Positions 44,661-51,090 of a stretch of DNA of 51,090 bases are shown here, piece by piece (the first letter of the stretch is position 1; each line of letters opens with the position of its first letter). Source of the stretch: CAZZNQ01 sp964655775 (GTDB lineage Bacteria > Planctomycetota > Brocadiia > SM23-32); contig CAZZNQ010000018.1 of NCBI GenBank assembly GCA_964655775.1, positions 1 through 51,090 on the forward strand, written 5' to 3'. Below the pieces are notes generated by a model. The model had not been told where the DNA came from. It searched no databases and worked only from the letters and a program-made list of their open reading frames with translations. The position numbers were made by a program, and so were the translations under genes.

Positions 44661-46238
44661 TCACGCCCGGCGGAACGGCTCGACGTGCCGCCCGAGATGC
44701 GCCTCCAGGGCAGAGCAGTGCCTGTCCTCGTTTCGCTCCAGCGCCTGCATGAGCTGCGGGCGGAAGCGCAGGGCACCGTCGCCCGTCGTTTCGTTCAGCA
44801 CCGATCCGTAAGTGACGTGCAGAACCTGGCGCACGTCGAACCCGTCCAGCAGGTCCGACAGGCTCTCAGCGGCGATGTCCCGCGCCGCCGGCACTTGCGA
44901 AACCTGTGCGGAAACGTGATAGGTGCGCCTGTCTTCGGGGTAGCGTTCGACCGCAAAGGCCAGGATATCGCGGAACAACTCCGGCTGCACCTCCGCCACC
45001 ACGCGCAACGCTTCCAGGTAACTGGTTCCCGCGGTCTTCACGTGGATGAACTCGCCGGCCGCCTCCGCCATCATCGGGTAGACGCTGAACTTATCGCTGC
45101 CCGAATGCACACTGATCTTGTAAGGGCCAAGGGCTCTGGCGATGGCGAGGTGGTCGCGGAAGCAGCGAGCGAGTTCGTCAGCGTCTCCCTGGTAGTCGAC
45201 GCCCTTCTCGAAGCGTCCGACGAACCGCGGAGCGATGCTGACGGGCTGCACGCCCATCCGTTTGAGTTCCAGCGCGACGTAAGCGTGCTCGGCGGCCGTG
45301 GTCGGGCTTTCCGTCTCGTCGACGGACATCTCCAGCTCGAACCGCCCGGAAGCTCGCTTCTTGATGCGGCGCTGAAGCAGGGCCGTATGCGCGACAGCGC
45401 GTCCGTACTTGACCGCCGCGCGCGCCACAGACTCGCTGTCCAGAACCAGCCTTCGCCCGTCCGAAAGCGGAACCTGCCGGCCGTCGTATGCGGACAGCGC
45501 GTCTGCCGGCCGGCTGCGGAGCCCGTCCCAGGGAAGGGACTCGAACGCATCGCTCAGCGCGGCGCCGCTCAGCTCCGACGACGAATCATCCACGTGATCG
45601 CCTGGATCGATGGTGTAGAGGACGAACCCGGCTTCCGCCGTCGCGTCCACGTCCTCAACGGTCTTCAGGTGATCGGCGTCCGCCCCGAAGCCGTCCCTGA
45701 AACCGCACTGGAAGACGCCCCAGGAAGCGGTGTCCATCACGTCGTGAGGCGTGCGGCCCGAACGCTCCATCTCGCGGATGGACTGCTGGGCGAATACGGG
45801 GAACAGCCCGCTTCCCCGCACAGCCCTAACGTGGCCCGGCGTCGCGTCGCCCAGGCGATCACCGAAGCCGAAGCTGCGCCTTAGGCCGGCCTCCGTTGGA
45901 GCAGTGAACGCGAACGCCTCCCGAAGCCGTACGGCATTGGAGTGATCGGTCGGGCAGACGCGCACCTTCAGAACCTGCTCCCCGACGTGGGCCGTCCGCT
46001 CCGGCCCCGCAAAATGCGACACAGTTTTCGCAGCGTTTCCTCTGTGGAGGATCAGCAGCAGGCGCGCACCGTCGCGTCGGCCCATGGCCCAGACCGCTCC
46101 GCCTCCGGCCGTCACGGAACGAACGTAGACGGATGCGCCGGTGGCCTGAGCGAAGACCTCAGCCAGGGAAGCGGCAACTGCCCGTTCCGGGGCAACGCCC
46201 CATTCCCTGGACTCCAGCAGTCTCAGCGAGTCCTCCAT
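44661..46238 (-). CDS. uxaE: Tagaturonate/fructuronate epimerase UxaE-like
   Basis: The 525-residue protein resembles the UxaE family of tagaturonate epimerases, which convert D-tagaturonate to D-fructuronate in hexuronate catabolism. Markers are DGFGADADHLKT, a KISVHSGSDKFSVYP strand and a VKTAGTSYLEALR segment in a TIM-barrel-like C-terminal half, with His and Asp metal ligands expected in the ADADHLKT and HSGSDK stretches. The ATG at 46238 has GGGGAG upstream and avoids overlap with the M42 gene stop; a longer TTG start is possible. The uronate isomerase-like gene at 41384 could act one step earlier. Confidence 0.8.
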   Translation of the reverse strand: MEDSLRLLESREWGVAPERAVAASLAEVFAQATGASVYVRSVTAGGGAVWAMGRRDGARLLLILHRGNAAKTVSHFAGPERTAHVGEQVLKVRVCPTDHSNAVRLREAFAFTAPTEAGLRRSFGFGDRLGDATPGHVRAVRGSGLFPVFAQQSIREMERSGRTPHDVMDTASWGVFQCGFRDGFGADADHLKTVEDVDATAEAGFVLYTIDPGDHVDDSSSELSGAALSDAFESLPWDGLRSRPADALSAYDGRQVPLSDGRRLVLDSESVARAAVKYGRAVAHTALLQRRIKKRASGRFELEMSVDETESPTTAAEHAYVALELKRMGVQPVSIAPRFVGRFEKGVDYQGDADELARCFRDHLAIARALGPYKISVHSGSDKFSVYPMMAEAAGEFIHVKTAGTSYLEALRVVAEVQPELFRDILAFAVERYPEDRRTYHVSAQVSQVPAARDIAAESLSDLLDGFDVRQVLHVTYGSVLNETTGDGALRFRPQLMQALERNEDRHCSALEAHLGRHVEPFRRA

Positions 46239-46278
46239 CCGACTGCAGTCTCCCCGTTCGCTGCGGTGTTTGCCGGTC

Positions 46279-47349
46279 TCAGGCAAGCAGTTCCTTCGCC
46301 CTGTCGGGACTCAGTTCCCTGATCACCGCGATCAGAAGCGCGAGCGTCAGGTCGTAATCGTCGGTGTGAATGAGACCGGCGTGGCTGTGTATGTAGCGCG
46401 ACGGTATTCCGAGCAGCAGGCTGGGCACTCCGCGAGCGTGCAGGTGGATGGGGCGCGCGTCCGTGCCGCCCAGTTCCATCAGGCTGAGCTGGTATGGTAT
46501 CTCCTCGCGATCGGCTATGTCCTGCGCAAACCTGTTGAAGCGGTGGTGGGCAATGGTGCCGGCGTCCAGCGCGTAGAGGATGGCGCCCTTGCCGAACTCG
46601 ACCTTGCTCTCGCCCTCGACACCCGGCATGTCCGTCGCCAGCCCCACGTCCAGCACGATGCAGAAGTCCGGGTCCACGACCGCTGCGGCCGTTTTCGCTC
46701 CGCGGGTGCCCACTTCCTCCTGCGTTGTCGCAACCCCATAAACTGTATTGGGATGAGACGTATCCCGGAGCGCCTCCAGCAGGTCTATCATCAGCGCCAC
46801 ACCGACACGGTCGTCCCATGCTTTGGACAGCAGGTGCTTGCCGTCGCCTATCCGGCTGAAGCGCTGCTCCGGCACAACCGGATCGCCGATGCGAACGCCC
46901 AGTTCCTCGGCGTGCTCCTTGTCGCGCGCGCCCACGTCGATGAACATGGCCTTTCGCTTGATCACCTTGTTCCGATCCTCACGCGGCACCAGGTGCGGCG
47001 GCTTGCAGCCTATCACTCCCTGGAGGTCGCCCTCGCGCGTCTGCACGGTTACCACGTGCCCCAGCAGCGTCTGGTCCAGCCACCCGCCCAGCGGCGAGAA
47101 GCGGAGGTAGCCGCCTTCGGTGATGTCCTTGACCATAAAGCCGATCTCGTCGATGTGCGCGGGGACGATGATCTTCGGCCCCGTGCTCTCGCCCTCCTTC
47201 TTACAGACCAGACTGCCCAGATTGTCCGTCTCGAACTCGGCCACGCCGGCCAGCCGCTCCTGCACGAAGGCGCGCACGTCGTCCTCGAAGCCCGGCACTC
47301 CCTGCAGTTGCGTCAGGTCCTCCAGCAGCTTCAGCGTCTTATCGTTCAT
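46279..47349 (-). CDS. M42-family metallo-aminopeptidase
   Basis: The 356-residue cytosolic protein is an M42 peptidase (FrvX/TET-like). Expected metal ligands and catalytic residues are His65 in VPAHIDEIGF, Asp179/180 in SKAWDDRVG, Glu211/212 in TTQEEVGTRGA, Asp234 in VLDVGLATD and a late His in RYIHSHAG. M42 enzymes form dodecamers and trim N-terminal residues from peptides, although some family members are cellulase-associated. The ATG at 47349 is preferred over a GTG two codons upstream. The uxaE-like gene begins 40 nt downstream. Confidence 0.92.
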   Translation of the reverse strand: MNDKTLKLLEDLTQLQGVPGFEDDVRAFVQERLAGVAEFETDNLGSLVCKKEGESTGPKIIVPAHIDEIGFMVKDITEGGYLRFSPLGGWLDQTLLGHVVTVQTREGDLQGVIGCKPPHLVPREDRNKVIKRKAMFIDVGARDKEHAEELGVRIGDPVVPEQRFSRIGDGKHLLSKAWDDRVGVALMIDLLEALRDTSHPNTVYGVATTQEEVGTRGAKTAAAVVDPDFCIVLDVGLATDMPGVEGESKVEFGKGAILYALDAGTIAHHRFNRFAQDIADREEIPYQLSLMELGGTDARPIHLHARGVPSLLLGIPSRYIHSHAGLIHTDDYDLTLALLIAVIRELSPDRAKELLA

Positions 47350-47475
47350 CGGCACGCCGCCCTTTCGCCCGCAATGGATGGTGAGTGCGTCAGTATACCC
47401 GACTCCTCCCGGTCAAGCCACTTCGCCCACTCCTGCGGCCGACCGGGGTGTATCGAACTGAACATAAACCGGCTT

Positions 47476-47491
47476 TGGCATGCACGTTGCA
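47476..47491 (+). promoter_or_regulatory. Candidate sigma-54 (-24/-12) promoter of the HD-GYP gene
   Basis: TGGCATGCACGTTGCA fits the sigma-54 consensus TGGCAC-N5-TTGCA with the GG and GC dinucleotides correctly spaced and one substitution (C to T). Transcription would begin near 47502, about 60 nt before the ATG at 47564. Confidence 0.55.
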
Positions 47492-47563
47492 ACGCTTCAG
47501 CGCGTTGTTTTCCGAAGCGCGGCGGAGGCGTCCTGCGCCCCGCACCAGACGGGAGAAGCATCG

Positions 47564-48580
47564 ATGGCTATCTTCGAAGAAGGGCACGGACCCGCGGCCG
47601 GTACAAACAAAGACGCGAAGCACCTGCCCGTGAATCTGGCTGTCCTTCGCCCCGGAACCCTGGCACCGGTGGATATCTACGTAAGAACCGGCGGCCGCGC
47701 CGGTTACGTCCTCTACAAGCGCGCAGGTGCCGAGCTCACCGAACAGATCCGCAAGCGCCTGCTGGACAACGGGGTCCACCAGCTTTTCATCCGCAAGTCC
47801 GACCGCGAGCACTACGACGATTACATCGAGCAGAACCTCTCGGCGATCATCCGCGACGACCTGATGCCGCTGGAAGAGGCGTGCACACTCGTGCACGAGA
47901 GCACTTGCCGCATCATGCGCGACATCTTTGAGAACCCTCGCGACGGCAAGAACCTGCGCCGCGCGCACACCGTCTCCGAGGCCATGGTTCGGGCGGTCCT
48001 CAAGAGCCCGGACGCCCTCTGGCATCTCACAGCCCTGGCGTCCCACAACTACGCCGCCCATGTCCACAGCGTAAACGTCGCCTTGTTCCTCACCGCCGCG
48101 GCACGGGAGCTGCTGGGTGAAAAGCATCTTCGCCAGCTGAAACGGATCGCCCTCGGGGGCCTGTTGCACGACGTCGGCAAGAGCCAGATCCCGAACGACA
48201 TTCTCGACAAACCCAGCGAGCTGACCTACCAGGAGTTCCAACTGGTGCGTCAACATCCCACTATCGGGCTGGAACTCGTCAATGCGGTAACGCGCGTCTC
48301 CTCGACCACGGCCACCATCATTCGCAGCCATCACGAGAATGTCGCGGGCGACGGATACCCCGACGGACTTACCTGGGAAAACATCCCGCCGATCGCCCGG
48401 TTGGCTCGCATCGTGGACGCCTTCGACGCGATGACCAGCGATCGCTCGTACGGCCGCGCCAGGGCGCCGTTCCGCGTCCTCAAGGAAATGCTCGACACGG
48501 ACGGGGAGTTCGACATTGCCCTGCTGCGCTGCTTCGTCGGCTTCCTTGGGCCACGTAAGCCCTGCGCCCAGACGGCATGA
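47564..48580 (+). CDS. HD-GYP domain phosphodiesterase (probable cyclic di-GMP)
   Basis: The 338-residue protein has an N-terminal DUF3391-like region (about 20-90) with PVDIYVRTGG, then a complete HD-GYP domain. Its marks are His166/His168, the HDVGKSQIP motif (His202, Asp203), SHHENVAGDGYP with the GYP at about 264-266, and a final IVDAFDAMTSDRSY. HD-GYP enzymes hydrolyse cyclic di-GMP and control motility, pili and biofilm. No receiver or membrane domain is fused. The ATG at 47564 has GGGAGAAG upstream. A sigma-54-type promoter precedes it. Nearby pseudopilin genes are a tempting but unproven target. Confidence 0.9.
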   Translation: MAIFEEGHGPAAGTNKDAKHLPVNLAVLRPGTLAPVDIYVRTGGRAGYVLYKRAGAELTEQIRKRLLDNGVHQLFIRKSDREHYDDYIEQNLSAIIRDDLMPLEEACTLVHESTCRIMRDIFENPRDGKNLRRAHTVSEAMVRAVLKSPDALWHLTALASHNYAAHVHSVNVALFLTAAARELLGEKHLRQLKRIALGGLLHDVGKSQIPNDILDKPSELTYQEFQLVRQHPTIGLELVNAVTRVSSTTATIIRSHHENVAGDGYPDGLTWENIPPIARLARIVDAFDAMTSDRSYGRARAPFRVLKEMLDTDGEFDIALLRCFVGFLGPRKPCAQTA

Positions 48581-48607
48581 GGCCCGGCCTGAAGTCCAGA
48601 CCGGGCC
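48581..48607. terminator. Weak bidirectional hairpin between convergent genes
   Basis: GGCCCGG (48581-48587) pairs with CCGGGCC (48601-48607), with an inner CTG/CAG extension. No strong T-run follows on either side, so termination strength is doubtful. Confidence 0.4.
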
Positions 48608-48636
48608 CCGGTTCGTCTAACTGAGACTGGGAAGTT

Positions 48637-49239
48637 TCAGTCGACCTCGAACGTCGACGTCATCTGGGTCGACTCTCCCGCGCCCTCCACGGTCACCACG
48701 ACGGTGTACGTCCCGCGCGCGGCGTTGTCGGGCAGCTTGACCTGCAGCTCGCTGGTGTAGGTTCCCGGCGTGCGGACCACTGCCTTCTCCGCGCTGGCCA
48801 CTCGCTCGCCGCGCAGGCTGATAAGCCGGGTCTCGGTGAGCGTGAGCTGCGTGTCGTCACGCGGCGCCATCACGGCATACGTTGCCGCCAGCGACACGCT
48901 GTCGCCCGGTTCCACCGTCGACGGGTCCACGTCCACTTCGCTAAGGAGTAGTTCCACACCCCGGCTCGGATTGTAGTCGTAGGCCCGCCGCGTCTCCTCT
49001 GCGCTTCTGTCCTTGTGGTCCAGGTAAGCGCCGATGCCGCCACCGGCCAGCGCGCCCACAAAAGCGCCCACCAGCGCACCTTTGCTGCCCTTGGCCACGC
49101 CCCCCACGACGGCCCCGCTCAGCGCTCCTATGCCGGCGCCACGGGCGGCCTTCGGATTGTCCTCTATCATCTGGCATGCCGTCAGATTCACCAGCAGCAT
49201 CCCTGCCAGCACTACGTGCAACCACTTCGCCTTAAGCAT
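48637..49239 (-). CDS. Glycine-zipper lipoprotein
   Basis: The 200-residue protein has a lipobox LTAC (Cys22), followed by a glycine-zipper stretch at about 31-67 (GAGIGALSGAVVGG and GAFVGALAGGGIGAY) of the kind that packs in the outer or inner membrane. An Asp/Ser linker then leads into a small beta-sandwich with GTYTVVVTVEGAGES near the end. Such proteins act in envelope integrity; the exact role is unknown. The Shine-Dalgarno GGAGG precedes ATG 49239. It lies 56 nt downstream of the LapA-domain gene and is probably co-transcribed. Confidence 0.85.
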   Translation of the reverse strand: MLKAKWLHVVLAGMLLVNLTACQMIEDNPKAARGAGIGALSGAVVGGVAKGSKGALVGAFVGALAGGGIGAYLDHKDRSAEETRRAYDYNPSRGVELLLSEVDVDPSTVEPGDSVSLAATYAVMAPRDDTQLTLTETRLISLRGERVASAEKAVVRTPGTYTSELQVKLPDNAARGTYTVVVTVEGAGESTQMTSTFEVD

Positions 49240-49295
49240 CGTCCGACCTCCGTTTCAGAGTCGACCTCACTTCGCCTGTGTCACTGCCTGTGACC

Positions 49296-49505
49296 TTAGT
49301 TCTTATGCGCACCGGCCAGGTAGCCGGCCAGGAATCCCAGCCCGGCCGTCACCAGCAGCAGCAGGAACCGCGGCATGGTTACCTGGAACATCAGGAAGTG
49401 CGTCACCACGCTTTCGCGGTTCTGAAAGGCCAGAATCACGGCCAGCGCGCCGACGATGATCATCAGGATCAGCCTGAACTGGCTTCTCGTCGAACCTTTT
49501 GCCAC
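49296..49505 (-). CDS. LapA-domain (DUF1049) membrane protein
   Basis: The 69-residue protein has two hydrophobic helices (about 12-27 and 45-63) around the FQNRESVVTHFLMFQ hinge, the pattern of LapA/YciS-like proteins that help lipopolysaccharide assembly by regulating LpxC turnover through LapB. LapB normally works with FtsH in this control; ftsH is in the window but lapB is not seen. The GTG start at 49505 has AAGGAGG at 8-nt spacing; a longer reading is unsupported. Confidence 0.8.
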   Translation of the reverse strand: MAKGSTRSQFRLILMIIVGALAVILAFQNRESVVTHFLMFQVTMPRFLLLLVTAGLGFLAGYLAGAHKN

Positions 49506-49602
49506 GATCACAGCCTCCTTCAGTGCCGACGGAACAGGAACGGCACGGGGCGCCGGCAACACTACCCGCCCCCGCCCCGACGCAGCCGAGTGCACAAACG
49601 CG

Positions 49603-49608
49603 ATTATA
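49603..49608 (-). promoter_or_regulatory. Candidate extended -10 promoter of the LapA/glycine-zipper pair
   Basis: On the minus strand TGC-TATAAT is an extended -10 box. The -35 region is poor (TGGAAA at 16-nt spacing). The start of transcription would lie about 90 nt upstream of the GTG at 49505. Confidence 0.4.
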
Positions 49609-49751
49609 GCACAAGCGGCCCTCGTTTCCACACCGCCTTTCGGCGACGAATGGCGGGGGAGGACGCACCGGGCATATAGTCAGGCCGCGTCTAAGAAAAC
49701 CTGAAGGGCAGAGTGGGAAGAGCCATGATTCCTGCCGGGGGGCGCAAGTGG

Positions 49752-49757
49752 TAGAAT
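49752..49757 (+). promoter_or_regulatory. Candidate extended -10 promoter of htrA
   Basis: TGG-TAGAAT gives an extended -10 box with a weak -35 (TTCCTG, 17 nt upstream), about 130 nt before the htrA start. Confidence 0.35.
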
Positions 49758-49888
49758 TGCAATTGAACATGAAGGGGGGATTGTGCAACTAAAGGGGCAT
49801 GGTCGGTGTGACCGTGTGCGTCGCGGGGGCGACGGCACGCAATCGGTGGCTACTTCGGCGGCTAGACCAACTGTGGAGGAGTGCTGTG

Positions 49889-51090
49889 ATGAGACGCAAG
49901 GTGTCTTTTGCCCTGGTGTTTGCGACAGGGCTGGCCATAGGGCTCGCGCTGAGTGGAGCGTTCGAAACGCCTGATGCGGCTGTGATGGCAGCCGATGACG
50001 GCACGGCGCCCCCGGAACTGGAGGAGTTGCGCGAGTTTGCGGGCAACTTCGAGAAGCTGTTCTACACCGTGGCCGAGGAGGTAAGCCCCGCGGTGGTGCT
50101 GATTCAGGCCGAGCGAACCGTGACCGTGCGTGAGCAGCCGTTCCCGTTCGACGATATGTTCCGCAGCCCGTTCGACGACCTCTTCGGTCGCAGGCGGACC
50201 CCACAACGGCAGCCGCGTGAGCGCGAGCGCGTTCAGCGGGGAGTGGGGTCGGGCTCGATCCTCGACCGGGACGGCCACATTCTGACGAACAACCACGTGG
50301 TCGCGACGGCCGACCGTCTGACCGTGCGACTGGCGGACGGGAGATCGTTTGAGGCCAAGGTGAATGGGACCGACGAGAAGACCGATCTGGCCGTGATTCA
50401 GATACAGGATCCGCCGGACGATCTGCCGGTCCTGCCTCTGGGCAGGTCTGACGACCTGCGCGTGGGACAGTGGGTGCTGGCGATAGGCAATCCGCTGGGG
50501 CTCTCGCACACCGTGAGCGCCGGCATCATCAGCGCAACCGCTCGCAGCGGGCTGGGCGTGGCGCAGTATGAGAGCATGATCCAGACAGACGCGGCCATCA
50601 ACCGCGGCAACAGCGGCGGGCCGCTGGTGAACCTGCACGGGGAACTGATCGGCGTGAATACGGCAATCTTCAGCCCCACCGGAGGGAGCATCGGAATCGG
50701 GTTTGCAATTCCGGTGAACATGGCCAAGGACATCCTGGACGACCTGATTGCCGGTCGGGAGATTGTGCGAGGCTACCTGGGTGTGATGATACGCGACCTC
50801 GGGCCGGACATGGCCGAGGCGTTTGACTACACCAAGGGCGGCGGCGCGCTGGTTGAGGAAGTGCAGGACGGGACGCCGGCCGAAGAGGCAGGCATCCAGG
50901 CCGGAGACATCATCTACGAATACGACGGCCACAAGGTGGACGGCTCCAGCGATCTGCAGCGGCGCGTGACGGCCACCGAACCGGGCGACCGGGTGCGGCT
51001 GAAGCTCTGGCGCGACGGAGAGGGCAAGGCGCTGACCGTTCAAGTCGGCAACCTGGCCGAGGCCGCGCCGGAGTCCTCGGAATGGCTCGG
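49889..51090 (+). CDS. htrA: HtrA/Deg-type periplasmic serine protease (3' end cut by window)
   Basis: The first 400 residues are present; the frame is open to the window end, so the C-terminus, probably including a second PDZ domain, is missing. An N-terminal signal (about residues 5-24) leads to the periplasm. The trypsin-like triad is His136 in LTNNHVVA, Asp166 in EKTDLAVI and Ser242 in GNSGGPL. A linker rich in Arg, Phe and Gln precedes the domain, like the LA loop of DegP/DegQ. The first PDZ domain begins near residue 290 (RGYLGVMI). The start ATG at 49889 has GGAGGA at 8-nt spacing; an in-frame ATG at 49799 would add 30 non-signal residues. DegP, DegQ and DegS-like roles cannot be told apart. 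Confidence 0.93.
   Translation, partial: MRRKVSFALVFATGLAIGLALSGAFETPDAAVMAADDGTAPPELEELREFAGNFEKLFYTVAEEVSPAVVLIQAERTVTVREQPFPFDDMFRSPFDDLFGRRRTPQRQPRERERVQRGVGSGSILDRDGHILTNNHVVATADRLTVRLADGRSFEAKVNGTDEKTDLAVIQIQDPPDDLPVLPLGRSDDLRVGQWVLAIGNPLGLSHTVSAGIISATARSGLGVAQYESMIQTDAAINRGNSGGPLVNLHGELIGVNTAIFSPTGGSIGIGFAIPVNMAKDILDDLIAGREIVRGYLGVMIRDLGPDMAEAFDYTKGGGALVEEVQDGTPAEEAGIQAGDIIYEYDGHKVDGSSDLQRRVTATEPGDRVRLKLWRDGEGKALTVQVGNLAEAAPESSEWL

Larger units (their letters stand above)
49506..49888. other. Divergent intergenic region between the LapA-like gene and htrA
   Basis: These 383 nt carry candidate extended -10 promoters on both strands (49603-49608 minus, 49752-49757 plus). I see no gene with a convincing ribosome site. 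Confidence 0.55.

Noticed and set aside
47350..47420. TTGACC and TATACT upstream of the M42 peptidase gene (minus strand)
   Set aside because: The boxes are only 13 nt apart, too close for a sigma-70 promoter.
49799..49888. 30-residue N-terminal extension of HtrA
   Set aside because: It is in frame, but the GGAGGA site is placed for ATG 49889, which starts directly with a signal peptide.

Overview
The window is a GC-rich chromosomal segment from a diderm bacterium. Envelope genes (an AsmA-like protein, an LptC/OstA-like protein, lipoproteins, HtrA) point to an outer membrane. Four type-II pseudopilin-like proteins with the H-X9-D(G) pattern, many TIM-barrel sugar isomerases, a Gfo/Idh oxidoreductase and two GH78-type glycosidases are typical of Planctomycetota, Lentisphaerota, Hydrogenedentota and similar lineages. 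The phylum is an inference from gene content. I see no transposase, integrase, CRISPR array or rRNA. One tRNA gene (Ser, GGA) is present.

Layout, left to right. 25-393: the end of a sugar isomerase, possibly frame-disrupted at the window edge. 400-3934 (minus): HAD phosphatase, polyprenyl diphosphate synthase, TlyA/FtsJ-like methyltransferase, C45-type acyltransferase. 4071-4164: tRNA-Ser. 4268-5959: NDH-2-like dehydrogenase plus DoxX. 5974-8219 (minus): a PLP Cys/Met-metabolism enzyme and a TIM-barrel epimerase. 8383-9384 (minus): the first pseudopilin. 9910-15025: ftsH, a degenerate-transglutaminase membrane protein and tilS. 15081-21365: AsmA-like repeat protein, ribokinase and LptC/OstA-like protein. 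21457-23996: a LarA-like racemase and pdxB. 24033-31079: two paralogous GH78 enzymes flanking a secreted protein of unknown function. 31276-33220: Gfo/Idh oxidoreductase plus sugar epimerase. 33300-37973 (minus): a small membrane-anchored protein and three tandem pseudopilin genes, each with its own promoter and terminator. 38329-44142: gpsA, ACT protein, UPF0210/PFL protein, uronate isomerase-like protein, tmk and a thioredoxin-fold lipoprotein, apparently one operon. 44273-47349 (minus): M42 peptidase, UxaE-like epimerase and a small membrane protein. 47564-48580: an HD-GYP protein behind a sigma-54-type promoter. 48637-49505 (minus): LapA-domain protein and glycine-zipper lipoprotein. 49889-end: an HtrA/Deg protease cut by the window end.

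The most striking signals are regulatory. Three tandem pseudopilin genes carry an identical 11-nt element complementary to the 16S rRNA 3' tail, 77-85 nt upstream of their start codons, in addition to a normal Shine-Dalgarno next to the start. All four pseudopilin genes share a T-tract followed by TTGACA and a good -10 box. At protein level, the repeat-built AsmA-like and LptC/OstA-like envelope proteins, the transglutaminase-like protein without its catalytic residues, the thioredoxin-fold lipoprotein without CxxC, and the unknown secreted protein between two GH78 paralogs deserve a second look. All assignments come from reading motifs; no database search was run.
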